NCBI RefSeq assembly: GCF_017833295.1
Contig: NZ_JAFIBW010000001.1
Span: 6,190,001-6,254,000 of the forward strand
Reading direction: 5' to 3'
DNA: 64,000 nt
DNA from: Methylobacterium sp. PvR107
GTDB lineage: Bacteria > Pseudomonadota > Alphaproteobacteria > Rhizobiales > Beijerinckiaceae
In this document: positions 35,568-44,329 of the stretch, one piece after another
How the letters are laid out: each line of letters begins with the position of its first letter
Numbering within the stretch: the stretch's first letter is position 1
Notes under the pieces: model-generated
Told to the model about the DNA's origin: nothing
Databases searched by the model: none
What the model saw: the letters and a program-made list of their open reading frames with translations, nothing else
Position numbers and translations under genes: made by a program

Positions 35568-35873
35568 ATGCGCGCCGGTCCGAACGCGATCCCCGCGATC
35601 CTGCTCCTCACCGCCGCGATGCTGGCGAGCGGCCCGGCCGGGGCGCGTCCGCATCCCGGCCGCCACCCCGGGCCGGCCTCCGGGTCCGACATGGACCGGA
35701 CCCTGGCCCGCATGGCCGCGCGCGACCGGCTCCGGGGCTGGCAGGCGGGTCGGCAGCAGAGATGGCCGCGCGCGCCGGTCTTCGCGCCGGCCACCCGGGA
35801 GCGGGTCGCGGCCCCACCCTTCACGGGCTGGGGCTACGGCGGCACGATTCCCGGCGCCTGGCCCGGATTCTGA
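35568..35873 (+). CDS. Small secreted hypothetical protein
   Basis: A 101-residue protein with a signal peptide (AIPAILLLTAAMLASGPAGA). The basic mature part is rich in Pro, Arg and Gly (RPHPGRHPGP at its start; FTGWGYGGTIPGAWPGF at its end). No family is recognised. A GTG start at 35538 is possible; ATG 35568 gives the better signal peptide. Confidence 0.6.
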   Translation: MRAGPNAIPAILLLTAAMLASGPAGARPHPGRHPGPASGSDMDRTLARMAARDRLRGWQAGRQQRWPRAPVFAPATRERVAAPPFTGWGYGGTIPGAWPGF

Positions 35874-35934
35874 GCCGCCGGATGTCCCGGGCCATGCCCG
35901 AATCCCCCCGTCCGGCCCGCTTCATGATCGCACC

Positions 35935-36341
35935 ATGACGACCAGTCCTCCCGCCGCCACCCGCCCCGTCCCGCAGCTCACCCATGCGGCCGCGCTGGCC
36001 GCCCTGCAGGCGGCCGTCGCCCACGCGGAGGCGATCGGGGTGCCGGAGAACGTGGCTGTGGTGGACCAGGGGGGCAACCTGCTGGCCTTCCTGCGCATGG
36101 ACGGCGCCAAGCTCCTGTCCCGCGAGAGCGCGCTGGCCAAGGCGGTGACCGCCGCCTCCGACGGCTCACCAACCTCCCGGGCGGCCTGCCGATCCTGATC
36201 GACGGCACCTGCCTCGGGGGCATCGGAGTCGGCTCGGGGACCAGCGACCAGGACGTGGCGGTGGCCCGCGCCGCCCTGCGGGCGATCGGCGCGCAAGATC
36301 CGGATGGGCAGGCTCGGGGCGCGGCCGGCCCGGAGCCCTGA
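35935..36341 (+). pseudogene. GlcG/HbpS-family heme-binding protein, internal deletion with frameshift
   Basis: The first frame reads THAAALAALQAAVAHAEAIG, then VPENVAVVDQGGNLLAFLRM and SRESALAKAVTAAS, a normal GlcG/HbpS N-terminal two-thirds. It then runs to TGA at 36196-36198. Another frame starting at about 36163 continues the family: GRLTNLPGGLPILIDGTCLG, GIGVGSGTSDQDVAVARAAL, ending at 36339-36341. About 30 residues normally joining TAAS to GRLTN are missing at the junction near 36160. A deletion that is not a multiple of three best explains the pattern. The product is truncated and probably not functional. Confidence 0.82.
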
Positions 36342-36407
36342 TCCGCCTCGACCCCGGTCCGGCACCCTGCCATGGTGCGGCGGATGGGGCGCTGGAGACA
36401 ACCCACG

Positions 36408-37274
36408 ATGGTTCTGGATTTCCGCCTGGACGACCCGACCCCCGCGGATCCGCGCCGCCGCTGGGCCGACCTCGACCAGGCGGCGCGGGACGCCTGCTAC
36501 GACAACACCCGGGCGGTGGCCGACAGTGCGCGGCAGGTGGACGCGCGGGACGGAGCCTCGGCGGCCTACCGGGCCGCCCATCCGGCCGGCCTCGACATCG
36601 CCTACGGCGCGGGCGCCCGCAACGCCCTCGACCTCTACCCCGCGCGGGACGGAGCGGCGCCCTGCCTGGTCTTCCTTCACGGCGGCTACTGGCAGCGGGG
36701 CGCCCGGGAGCTGTTCGCCTGCTTCGCGGAAGGTCCGAACGCCGCCGGCTGGTCGGTGGCGATGGTCGGCTACACCCTGGCCCCGGAGGCGAGCCTCACC
36801 CGGATCGTGGCCGAGACCGGCGCGGCCCTCGACTGGCTCGCCGCGAACGGCGCCGCGCACGGGATCCGCGGTCCCCTGGTCCTGTCAGGCTGGTCGGCGG
36901 GCGGACTGCTCACCGCGATGCAGCTCGCCCATCCGGCGGTCGCCGCGGGCCTCGCGATCTCGGGCGTCTACGACCTCGCGCCGATCCGCCAGACCTATCT
37001 CGACGCCAAGCTCGGCCTCACGGAGTCCGAGGTCGCGGCGCTCTCGCCCCTGCGCCTGCCGGCAATCGGCAAGCCCCTGTGCATCGCCTACGGCACCCGC
37101 GAGCTGCCGGCCCTGGTGCATGACGCCCGCAACCTGCACGCCCTGCGGGCGGCGGCCCACGCTCCCGGCCCCCTGCTGCCGGTGCCCGGCGCCGAGCATT
37201 TCTCGGTGCTCGACGCCCTGCGCCGGCCGGACGGGATCCTGGTCCGGGCGGCCCACGCCCTGCTGGGGGCATGA
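36408..37274 (+). CDS. Alpha/beta hydrolase (kynurenine formamidase-like)
   Basis: A 288-residue serine hydrolase. It has the oxyanion motif HGGYWQRG, nucleophile elbow GWSAGG (Ser) and a late His in PGAEHFSVLD; the acid is probably in the IAYGTRELPALV region. The HGGYW pattern with N-terminal WADLDQAARDACYDN is shared with bacterial arylformamidase-like and carboxylesterase BNA7-type proteins. No kyn genes are adjacent, so the substrate is open. ATG 36408 is chosen over 36372 because GGAG precedes it. Confidence 0.82.
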   Translation: MVLDFRLDDPTPADPRRRWADLDQAARDACYDNTRAVADSARQVDARDGASAAYRAAHPAGLDIAYGAGARNALDLYPARDGAAPCLVFLHGGYWQRGARELFACFAEGPNAAGWSVAMVGYTLAPEASLTRIVAETGAALDWLAANGAAHGIRGPLVLSGWSAGGLLTAMQLAHPAVAAGLAISGVYDLAPIRQTYLDAKLGLTESEVAALSPLRLPAIGKPLCIAYGTRELPALVHDARNLHALRAAAHAPGPLLPVPGAEHFSVLDALRRPDGILVRAAHALLGA

Positions 37275-37490
37275 CCGGGACGGGTCCGACCGGAGGACAA
37301 CAGTCATCCAAAAGCGGTTGCGGACCGCACGCGAGACCGATATCGCAGGGTGCATATTTGCAACTCTCGATAGTAATAGTGCACCGCCGGAAGCCGAACC
37401 TGCCTTGCTGAGCCTCCCGGCGCGTGCTCAGAACGTGTCCTGAGCAGGCTTGGCGGGCGCGGTCTCCAGGGCCGGGTCCGGGGGGGTCGG

Positions 37491-39368
37491 ATGCAGGCGG
37501 GCGCGCAATCGGAATTGCCTGCAGCGGTGCGTGCGGCAGCGGCTCCCCTGAGCCGGACCAGGCTGCGCCGCGGGGCGCCGCCGCGGTTGCGTGTCGTGCT
37601 GGCCGTGAGTTTCGGCGCGATCGGCTTCCTGGCGACCCTGGCGCTCGCCGCCCTGGTCAGCCGCGAGGCGAGCCGCCGGCTTGAGGCGGAGGTCGGCGGC
37701 CAGCTCGCCGAGATTGCCGGCCAGATGGCGCGGGGTCTCGACCTCGGCATGTTCGAGCGCTGGCGCGACATCCAGATCGCCGCCGCCTCGGACAGCCTGC
37801 GCGATCCCGGGGTGGGGCCGGACGCCAAGCGCGCCCTGATGCAGCGGCTCCAGGCGACCTACCCGGCCTACTCGATCATCGGGCTGATCGACGCGGACGG
37901 CCGGGTCGCGGTGACCAGCACCGGCGCCCTGGAGGGCGCCGACGTCTCGGGCCGCGACTATTTCCGGGCCGGCCGCGAGCGGCCCTTCGTGGGGGACGTG
38001 CATCCCGCCAAGCTCCTGCAGGCGCTGCTGAGCCCGGACGCGGCGAGCGGGAACGCGACCGCCCGGGAACCGCTCCGCCTCCTCGACGTCGCGGCCCCGG
38101 TCCGAGCCGCGGACGGGCGCGTCCTCGGGGTGCTGGCCGCCCATCTCGACTGGACCTGGGCGCGCGACATGGCGCGCATCCTCGAAGGCTCGCTGCGGGG
38201 CCACCGCCAGGGCGCCGAGATCCTGATCCTCTCCCGTGACGGAACCGTGTTCCTCGGGCCACCCGCCCTGCAGGGCGGGCCCCTGCCCCCGGCCGTACTG
38301 ACCGGCGGCCAGTCCAGCGACCCGCAGGGCACGAGCCGGGTCGGGCGCTGGCCGGACGGCCCCGCCGCGTATCTCAGCGCGCGGGCAGCCACGGCCGGAT
38401 ACCGCGACTATCCCGGGCTCGGCTGGCAGGTGGTGGTGCGCCAGACGGCCGACCGGGCCCTGGCCTCGGTCGCGGCCCTGCGCCGGAGCATCCTGATTGC
38501 GGGGAGCACCGTGGCGCTGGCCTCGGCGCTGCTCGCGTGGCTGCTCGCCGGCCTGATCGCCCGCCCTCTGCGGGACCTGGCCGCCGCCGCGGGCGCGCTG
38601 GGCCGCGACCAGAAGCTGCCGCCCCTCCCCCGCTCCCTCGTGCGCGAGGGCGCGATGATCGCCGACGCCCTCGGCGCGGCGGCCGACGAGCTCGCCCGGC
38701 GCGCGGAGGCCCACCGGCTGCTGGTCGATGAGCTCAACCACAGAGTGAAAAACACCCTCGCCACCGTGCAGTCGATGGCGGCGCAGAGCCTGAAGAATCT
38801 CGGCGGCGGGGCCGCGGCCGGACGCGACGCCTTCGAGGCGCGGCTCCTCGCCCTGTCGCGGGCCCACGATATCCTGACCCGTGAGAGCTGGGCGAGCGCG
38901 GACCTGCGCGGCATCGCCGATCAGGCCGTGCGCCCCTTCCTGGACCACGCGCATCCGGGCGCGCCGGCCCCGCGCATCACCCTGGACGGACCCGACCTGC
39001 GGCTGCCGCCCGAGGGGGCGCTCGCGCTCACGATGATCCTGCACGAATTGTGCACCAACGCGGTCAAGCACGGCGCCCTCTCGGTTCCGGGCGGGCGGGT
39101 AGCGCTGGCCTGGACGCTGGAGCCCGGCCCGGAGGCCCGGATCCTGCGGATGCGCTGGCACGAGCGGGACGGCCCTCCGGTCACGGCCCCGTCGCGGATC
39201 GGATTCGGGAGCCGCCTTCTGGAACGGGGTTTCGCGGGCCGGAACACCGCCAGCCTCGCCTACGAGACCTCAGGCCTGATCTATCGGGCGGCCTGCCCCC
39301 TGCCCCCTGCCACCCGCACGGAGGCCGGTTCGGCTCCAGCGCGGCGGATCCGGGCCGGCCGGGCCTGA
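37491..39368 (+). CDS. Membrane sensor histidine kinase, Cache-type sensor, HWE/HisKA_2 kinase
   Basis: A 625-residue sensor. Membrane helix 1 is at about 35-58 and helix 2 at about 325-350. The periplasmic region between them has a dCache/PAS-like pattern (ALMQRLQATYPAYSIIGLID, GADVSGRDYFRAG). A HAMP-like linker follows, then a HisKA_2 domain with His417 in DELNHRVKNTLATVQSM and an ATPase domain (LHELCTNAVKHGALS). The protein ends in a Pro/Arg-rich tail. As with the kinase at 19720, no response regulator is adjacent. The ligand is unknown. Confidence 0.9.
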   Translation: MQAGAQSELPAAVRAAAAPLSRTRLRRGAPPRLRVVLAVSFGAIGFLATLALAALVSREASRRLEAEVGGQLAEIAGQMARGLDLGMFERWRDIQIAAASDSLRDPGVGPDAKRALMQRLQATYPAYSIIGLIDADGRVAVTSTGALEGADVSGRDYFRAGRERPFVGDVHPAKLLQALLSPDAASGNATAREPLRLLDVAAPVRAADGRVLGVLAAHLDWTWARDMARILEGSLRGHRQGAEILILSRDGTVFLGPPALQGGPLPPAVLTGGQSSDPQGTSRVGRWPDGPAAYLSARAATAGYRDYPGLGWQVVVRQTADRALASVAALRRSILIAGSTVALASALLAWLLAGLIARPLRDLAAAAGALGRDQKLPPLPRSLVREGAMIADALGAAADELARRAEAHRLLVDELNHRVKNTLATVQSMAAQSLKNLGGGAAAGRDAFEARLLALSRAHDILTRESWASADLRGIADQAVRPFLDHAHPGAPAPRITLDGPDLRLPPEGALALTMILHELCTNAVKHGALSVPGGRVALAWTLEPGPEARILRMRWHERDGPPVTAPSRIGFGSRLLERGFAGRNTASLAYETSGLIYRAACPLPPATRTEAGSAPARRIRAGRA

Positions 39369-39729
39369 GGACGGTTCCGGCGGACGCCGTCAGGGCGCTC
39401 CGCCCGACCGTCGGTCGCCGCAGACGCATCCCGGGCGCGTGGCCGCCGGACTCGTGAGCCCCTCACGCACGTTCCGCGGCGCAATCGTAGCCCGGGAAGG
39501 GCTCCCGGTGAGCAGGCCTCCTGCGAGGCGGTCTTAATCCCAGCGGCGCGATGCTGCCGGGACACTGACGTGCGCGCCCGCACCCAGTAAAACTGAAGAT
39601 ATGGATTAACTTTTACGCTGATATACTGTGCCAATTCGCACATAAACTCTGCGCGATCACGCGTATGTTCTGCCTATCGGCCGGGCGCATGGTGTTCCCG
39701 ACCAGAAAACGAACATGTGAGGAAGCCCG
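39369..39729. other. Gene-free stretch, AT-rich right half
   Basis: No supported gene. From about 39580 to 39725 the DNA is visibly AT-rich (for example TGGATTAACTTTTACGCTG) and probably carries the promoter of the small secreted protein at 39730. No clear -35/-10 pair could be chosen. Confidence 0.45.
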
Positions 39730-40041
39730 ATGACGACGACACGTCACCGTTTCACCCTCGGCCTTGATCTCCTGGCCGGCGCGTGCGCGCTGCCCCTGGC
39801 CGCCCAGGCGGGCGAGGGCGGCGGCGGAAGCCGCCAGGCCGCGGGGGGCGGCCATATGAGTTCCTACATCGGCGATCCCCAGCACGATCCGCGCTCGCTG
39901 CACGCGCAGCGCCTCGGCACCGGGCAGATCCTCGGCGCTCCAATGGTCCACGAGCGGGCCGGAGCCCCGGTCGTGCGCCGCCGCGTGGTCGATCCGCACT
40001 GGGCCTCCGGGTCCGCCGAGCGCCACCGGGGCCGCCGCTGA
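39730..40041 (+). CDS. Small secreted hypothetical protein
   Basis: A 103-residue protein with a signal peptide (LGLDLLAGACALPLAAQAG). A glycine-rich linker (EGGGGSRQAAGGGH) follows, then a basic His/Arg-rich part (LHAQRLGTG, RRRVVDPHW). No family is recognised. It precedes the carbonic anhydrase by 132 bp on the same strand; shared transcription is possible. Confidence 0.65.
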   Translation: MTTTRHRFTLGLDLLAGACALPLAAQAGEGGGGSRQAAGGGHMSSYIGDPQHDPRSLHAQRLGTGQILGAPMVHERAGAPVVRRRVVDPHWASGSAERHRGRR

Positions 40042-40173
40042 GATCCGCCGGCCGCCCGGAGGGGGCTCCCGGTCTCCGGCCGGGCGCGACGGCCCCTGCC
40101 CATCCGGACCGGCCGGCGGCGCGACCGACCGCTCTCCGGCGTCTCGTTTCGTCCAGCGTCTAGGGATGCCTTC

Positions 40174-40839
40174 GTGAACAGCCTCATCCGGGGCATCGCG
40201 ACCTTCCAGGGCAGCGTCGTCCCCGGCCAGCGCCGGATGAACCGGCAGCTCGTGCGGGACGGTCAGCACCCGAGCGCGCTGATCATCGCCTGCGCGGATT
40301 CCCGCGTCGCGCCCGGGCACATCACCCAGGCGGGTCCCGGTGCGCTGTTCGTCTGCCGCAACGCCGGCAACATCGTGCCCCGGGCCTCCGACGTGGTCGG
40401 CGGCGTCTCCGCGGCGATCGCGTACGCCGTCGTGGCGCTCGGCGTGCGCGACATCGTCGTCTGCGGCCATTCCGATTGCGGCGCCATGAAGGGCCTGATG
40501 AACCGGGACCTGCTCAAGCGGATGCCGAGCGTTGCGGCCCGGCTACGCCACGCCGACGCCGCCGAGCGGATCGTCTGCGAGGCCTATCCCGAGCAGGACC
40601 GCCACCACGCCCTCGCCCTGGAGAACGTCGTGGTACAGCTGGCCAACCTGCGCACCCATGCGAGCGTCGCGGCCGCCCTCGCCAGGGGCGCCCTGCGCCT
40701 GCACGGCTGGTTCTTCGAGATCGAGACCGGCGCACGCCCGGCCTATGACGGCGCGCGCGGCCGCTTCCGGCCGATCGCCGAGGCCGACATGCCCGTGGCC
40801 GAGACTTCCTACGTCGGCAGCCGCCCGCGGGCCGCGTGA
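40174..40839 (+). CDS. Beta-class carbonic anhydrase
   Basis: Zn enzyme interconverting CO2 and bicarbonate, 221 residues. Zn ligands are Cys40 (with the Asp42-Arg44 dyad in CADSRVAPG), His99 and Cys102 in GHSDCGAMKGL. The VCRNAGNIVP segment is the usual substrate-pocket strand. It starts at GTG 40174. In a serine-cycle methylotroph bicarbonate is needed for PEP carboxylation, a plausible though unproven role. Sequence alone does not separate cytosolic housekeeping from specialised use. Confidence 0.94.
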   Translation: MNSLIRGIATFQGSVVPGQRRMNRQLVRDGQHPSALIIACADSRVAPGHITQAGPGALFVCRNAGNIVPRASDVVGGVSAAIAYAVVALGVRDIVVCGHSDCGAMKGLMNRDLLKRMPSVAARLRHADAAERIVCEAYPEQDRHHALALENVVVQLANLRTHASVAAALARGALRLHGWFFEIETGARPAYDGARGRFRPIAEADMPVAETSYVGSRPRAA

Positions 40840-40971
40840 ACGGCGCGGTCTTCAAGACCGGTTAATCCTGAATCTTCGCGCCCCCTTAACGCGGGACCGC
40901 CAGACTCGCCCCGTCGATCGGTCCGCCGCGCGGGCCCGGTTGGCGGATCGTTCTCGGCAGGAGCTTCGTCG

Positions 40972-41280
40972 ATGCTCAGGTTCCTCGCGGCCCCGGCCGC
41001 CTGCCTGGTCCTGTGCGGCGCCGCCGCCGCGCAGGACATGCCCGGACTTGCGACCTTGAGCCCGCCCGATCTGGCGCAGCCGGCTCCCGCGCCGGGCGGC
41101 CCGTCCGAGCCGGCGCACCCGGATGCCGGACGGGCGAGCGTCGCCAGCCTGACGCTGCGCGGCGCCGATCCGGGCCCGGCGCGGATCGCCGACCTGAAGA
41201 CCTCGCCCGGTCCGGTGAAGCCCTGGTGCGCGCAGGAACGCCGGGTCGGGACCGGAGCGGGCTTCTGCCTGGTCAATTGA
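40972..41280 (+). CDS. Small secreted hypothetical protein
   Basis: A 102-residue protein with a signal peptide (LRFLAAPAACLVLCGAAAAQ). The Pro/Ala-rich mature part ends in a conserved-looking motif PVKPWCAQERRVGTGAGFC with two Cys. Such KPWC...GFC tails recur in Methylobacterium and Rhizobiales exported proteins of unknown role. A purine-rich tract (GGCAGGAGC) lies about 10 nt before the ATG. Confidence 0.65.
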   Translation: MLRFLAAPAACLVLCGAAAAQDMPGLATLSPPDLAQPAPAPGGPSEPAHPDAGRASVASLTLRGADPGPARIADLKTSPGPVKPWCAQERRVGTGAGFCLVN

Positions 41281-41312
41281 GGCGGGCCGGCCCGGCAGGC
41301 CGGACGCACGGC

Positions 41313-41531
41313 TCACGAGGCCGCGTAGACCGAGACCTCGTCGAAGGTCTCGTCCGGCTCCGGCGCGTAGTCCATGGACGCCACGAGCAGAACCAGCACG
41401 GCGGCCGCGACCGCCGCCGCGCCGAGCAGCCGCGTGAGGATCTCGGCATGCGCGCGGGCGGCGTGAATCACCGCGCAGCCGAGCACGAAGGCGCAGGCCT
41501 GCGCGGCCGGGGTCACCAGGACCGCCGTCAC
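41313..41531 (-). CDS. Small membrane hypothetical protein
   Basis: A candidate 72-residue protein with two hydrophobic segments (QACAFVLGCAVIHAA and LLGAAAVAAAVLVLLVAS) and an acidic tail (DYAPEPDETFDE). The GTG at 41531 is a guess; another GTG at 41549 and longer versions exist. No strong ribosome binding site and no known family. Confidence 0.4.
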   Translation of the reverse strand: MTAVLVTPAAQACAFVLGCAVIHAARAHAEILTRLLGAAAVAAAVLVLLVASMDYAPEPDETFDEVSVYAAS

Positions 41532-41718
41532 CGCGCGCCCCCGGGGCACCGGTCGATCCTGCCGACGACGTCCATCATACGCGCTCTCCGACGGCCCGCC
41601 TGATCCGGCCCGATACCGAAGGGCGGTACGATGCGGGTTTTCCGGGCGCCCTCGTCCCCAATATGGGGGACGCGTCGGCCGGCGCGCCGTCACGCTTTCG
41701 TGACCCGTGGGCCGCCGC

Positions 41719-42378
41719 TCACACCGCCCCCGGCGCCGCCAGCGCGTAGGTCGCCTCGCCGACGCGGCATAGAGGGCCACCGGTGCCCGTCCGCTTCCAC
41801 AGGCGGGTGTTGAGCGCCGCCACCGGATCCCGGCCCGGCAGGATGAAGCCCTGCTTCAGGAGGACCTCCAGGATCTCGGCGGCATGCAGTGGCCGGCCGG
41901 CCTGCGCGATCGCCGCGCAGGCCGCCTGCACCACGGCCCGGCCGTAGCGGCGGGCCCCCGCGGCATCGTCCGTGAAGGCGACCGGCGGCGGGATCGCCCC
42001 GGGCGGCCGGCCGGCTTCGGGATGAAACTCCGACGGTGCGTCCGACCGCGCCGTGGACCGTGGCGCGGACGAAACCGCCGGTGGGGCCTCGGGGCCCCGA
42101 AGCGAAGGCGTGGCTTGCCCAAAGGGCAGCAGGGCAGCGGGATCGGAACGCCCAACCGCAGCTTGGCCGGGTGCCCGGCCGGGGGCCGGCGCGGGATCGC
42201 GCCGGTCGCGCTCCGGCGGGGCGGGCTGGGGCGACGGGTCGGAGATCGTTCCGGCGGCGCTCAGGCGGCGGCCGAGTTCCAGATAGAGCACGAGATCGGC
42301 AATCTCCCGGTCGAGCGCCTCACGCTGGCTCCGCAACGCGGCGAGCCGGGCGACGATCGCGGATTCCGATAAACTCAC
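41719..42378 (-). CDS. Winged-helix (HARE-HTH-like) protein downstream of repA
   Basis: A 219-residue protein. The N-terminal 35 residues look like a short coiled coil (VARLAALRSQREALDREIADL). A long Pro/Ala-rich linker follows. The C-terminal 70 residues read PLHAAEILEVLLKQGFILP, AALNTRLWKRTG and CRVGEATYALA, a pattern close to the HARE-HTH domain of DNA-associated proteins. Translation from GTG 42378 is favoured by AGGGAA 8 nt upstream. The gene follows repA on the same strand by 124 bp, and two inverted repeats cover its start. A replication or copy-control regulator is my inference. Confidence 0.65.
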   Translation of the reverse strand: MSLSESAIVARLAALRSQREALDREIADLVLYLELGRRLSAAGTISDPSPQPAPPERDRRDPAPAPGRAPGQAAVGRSDPAALLPFGQATPSLRGPEAPPAVSSAPRSTARSDAPSEFHPEAGRPPGAIPPPVAFTDDAAGARRYGRAVVQAACAAIAQAGRPLHAAEILEVLLKQGFILPGRDPVAALNTRLWKRTGTGGPLCRVGEATYALAAPGAV

Positions 42379-42433
42379 GTGACGTTCCCTGCCAGTGAAC
42401 GTCACACCTAGCACGTTCCCTCGCAACAGGGAA
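42379..42433. promoter_or_regulatory. Two inverted repeats at the start of the winged-helix gene
   Basis: IR1 is GTGACGTTC (42379-42387) and GAACGTCAC (42397-42405), perfect over 9 bp, with a 9-nt spacer, and abuts the start codon. IR2 is TTCCCT (42416-42421) and AGGGAA (42428-42433). The word GTTCCCT also occurs at 42384, 42415, 42507 and 42528, the last two inside the 3' end of repA. These look like operator sites for a dimeric regulator. Confidence 0.6.
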
Positions 42434-42502
42434 TATAACAGTTCCTATTCCTATCGTTCTGTCGTCGATCCGGAGAGAACATGGCATATTCCGTTGCGGG
42501 CT

Positions 42503-43600
42503 TCATGTTCCCTGTCGCCGGATCCGCGTTCCCTTCCCTGCCGGGCGCGGCGGCACCAGCAGCGTCCCCGGATCGGCCGGATGGAGCGTCAACCCGCCAT
42601 CGTCGAGCACCAGGGGCAGGCGCGGGAAGACCTCCCGCAGATGGGCGAGATCCGCCTTGAACGCCTGCCGGAAGCTGCGGATCGAGGCGTTCTCGGCGCC
42701 GAACTGCGCGTGCAGGTTGGTCCAGGTCAGGCGCAGCGGGCGCTGCAGCGACCGCAGCCGGTAGCCGGTCCAGAACAGCAGGTCGAGCTTGCGCGCCGAG
42801 CCCGAGAAGGCCCGGGCCGCCCGCACGTCCACCGGCAGGGCGTGCCGGATCAGGGTCTCGTAGAATTCGGGGTCGAAGCGCACCGTGCGCCCCGCCTCGT
42901 CGTCACCCTCCCCGGCCCGGGGGCGCCACAATTCCAGGCTGCGGAATGGCGGGACGTTGAGGGTGGTGGCGCTGTCGCGCCCGTCCCACAGGCCGATCTG
43001 CATGGAGCAGGCGGCCAGCCGGTTCAGCTGTTCCTTGAACTGCCGGATGGTGCCGCGCTCGCCCCCGGTGACCGCGAAGCCCATCTCGCGCATGAAGCCC
43101 GACAGGGTCTCGGCGACCTTCACGGTGGGGCTGCGCTGGCGCACGGCCTCGGTGCAGAGGTGAAGCAGCACCAGCCGGGCCTTTGGCCCGTAGGGCAACC
43201 CCTGCGGCGCGAAGGCGCCGGTCTCCGGATCCTTGATCCGGCCGGCGATCAGGCTAAGCGAGTTGCGCCCGTAGGTGCGGTTGAATTCGCGCACCGGCCC
43301 GGGATCGCGGTAGGGCAGGCCGCACAGGGCCAGCACCGAGTGGATGTGCTGCAGGCTCGACGGCAGCGCCGGCTCGCTCTCGATCACGAGGCGCACCGCG
43401 TCGCGGCGGCGCTGGTCGCGCGAGAGCCCGGCGCGGCGGCTCTCCTCCTCGCCGTGGAGCGCGGCCTGGGCGTCGCGCTCGCGCTGGCGATGCAGCACAT
43501 GCTCGACGATCTGCGCGAACAGGAAGCCGCCCCGCGCCGCCTCGATCTCCGCCCGCAGGTCCGGATCGTGGATCCCGGCGATCTTCTCCTCGATGCCCAT
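42503..43600 (-). CDS. repA: Plasmid-type replication initiator RepA
   Basis: A 365-residue protein of the plasmid-encoded RepA family (Pfam RPA type). Family-like parts are LPYGPKARLVLLHLCTEA, VAETLSGFMREMGFAVTGGE, RGTIRQFKEQLNRLAACSMQ and FDPEFYETLIRHALPVDV. It binds iterons to start replication in plasmids of alphaproteobacteria. ATG 43600 follows GAGGGGCG. Upstream (43764-43987) lie seven 17-bp iterons, so gene and origin are in the usual plasmid order. The neighbours are core chromosomal genes and no parAB is present. Either an integrated plasmid origin or an unusual chromosomal one. Confidence 0.87.
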   Translation of the reverse strand: MGIEEKIAGIHDPDLRAEIEAARGGFLFAQIVEHVLHRQRERDAQAALHGEEESRRAGLSRDQRRRDAVRLVIESEPALPSSLQHIHSVLALCGLPYRDPGPVREFNRTYGRNSLSLIAGRIKDPETGAFAPQGLPYGPKARLVLLHLCTEAVRQRSPTVKVAETLSGFMREMGFAVTGGERGTIRQFKEQLNRLAACSMQIGLWDGRDSATTLNVPPFRSLELWRPRAGEGDDEAGRTVRFDPEFYETLIRHALPVDVRAARAFSGSARKLDLLFWTGYRLRSLQRPLRLTWTNLHAQFGAENASIRSFRQAFKADLAHLREVFPRLPLVLDDGGLTLHPADPGTLLVPPRPAGKGTRIRRQGT

Positions 43601-43763
43601 CGCCCCTCGGCCCGCGTCAGTCGAAGCCGCCCTCCGGCGAACGGGAGGGCGGCCCGATCCTGCCATGACACGATTCGGCCTCCGGGATCCCGGCCCGGTC
43701 GGGCTTGTCCCGGCAATCCACGCTTCCCCGGGCGGGGTGTGCGACCGGCAAGCGATCGCATCT

Positions 43764-43987
43764 GCGCAGAGTTGCATACGGGCAGGCGCGGCCGGTTCGG
43801 CCCACGCAGAGTCCGATACGCCGGGATCCGCCCGTTCCGTCCCCGTTATTCACCGCGCCAAGCCCGAATCCGCGCCGAATCCGATACGCAACCGCGCAGA
43901 CTCCGATACGCCGACCCGCCGGCCCCGCGCAGATTCCGATACGCCGCTACGCAGAGCTCGATGCGCCTCCGCGCAGAGTGGGATACG
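43764..43987. repeat. Seven phased iterons of a RepA origin
   Basis: Seven 17-bp direct repeats with consensus RCGCAGANTCCGATACG start at 43764, 43804, 43872, 43894, 43927, 43949 and 43971. The last five are spaced 22, 33, 22 and 22 bp, multiples of the 11-bp helical turn, so RepA would bind one face of the DNA. Copies 4 and 5 match the consensus fully, copies 2 and 3 nearly; copies 1, 6 and 7 diverge in the centre. Confidence 0.93.
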
Positions 43988-44175
43988 GAAATCCGAGCCA
44001 AGCCACTGAAAGAGAGAGGCTATTTGCCACCCCATATAGCTTGCTGAACTGACTCTCTGAAAAGGTCTTCTAGATATTTTTCCTAGTGCCGCCGAGCCAT
44101 GTTCGTTCTGACGAACGAACGCCGGAGGTGCCGGCATGCACACGGTTTGAAGGGAATATTCCGGTTTTTTCCACA
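43988..44175. other. Candidate origin: AT-rich unwinding tract and DnaA box
   Basis: Directly after the iterons an AT-rich stretch (about 44005-44090, including TAGATATTTTTCCTAG) stands out from the GC-rich surroundings. At 44167-44175 is TTTTCCACA, matching the DnaA box TTWTNCACA. Iterons, an AT-rich tract and a DnaA box in a row are the usual parts of an iteron origin. Activity is inference. Confidence 0.7.
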
Positions 44176-44329
44176 AGCCGGGCCACTCGCCGGGGAAAGT
44201 TCCGGGCCTGATCGGGCCGGTCCCCGCGGATCCGGCTTGACGCGGACCATGCCGCCCGGTTTGTCGGGATGTCCCGAGAGGCCCGCCAGAGAACGCCGTG
44301 CCGATGCCCTGCTTCCCGATCGCGCTTCG

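Noticed and set aside
43764..43987. CRISPR array interpretation of the 17-bp repeats
   Set aside because: Repeats are short and degenerate, with spacing in multiples of the helical turn beside a repA gene; this is iteron architecture.
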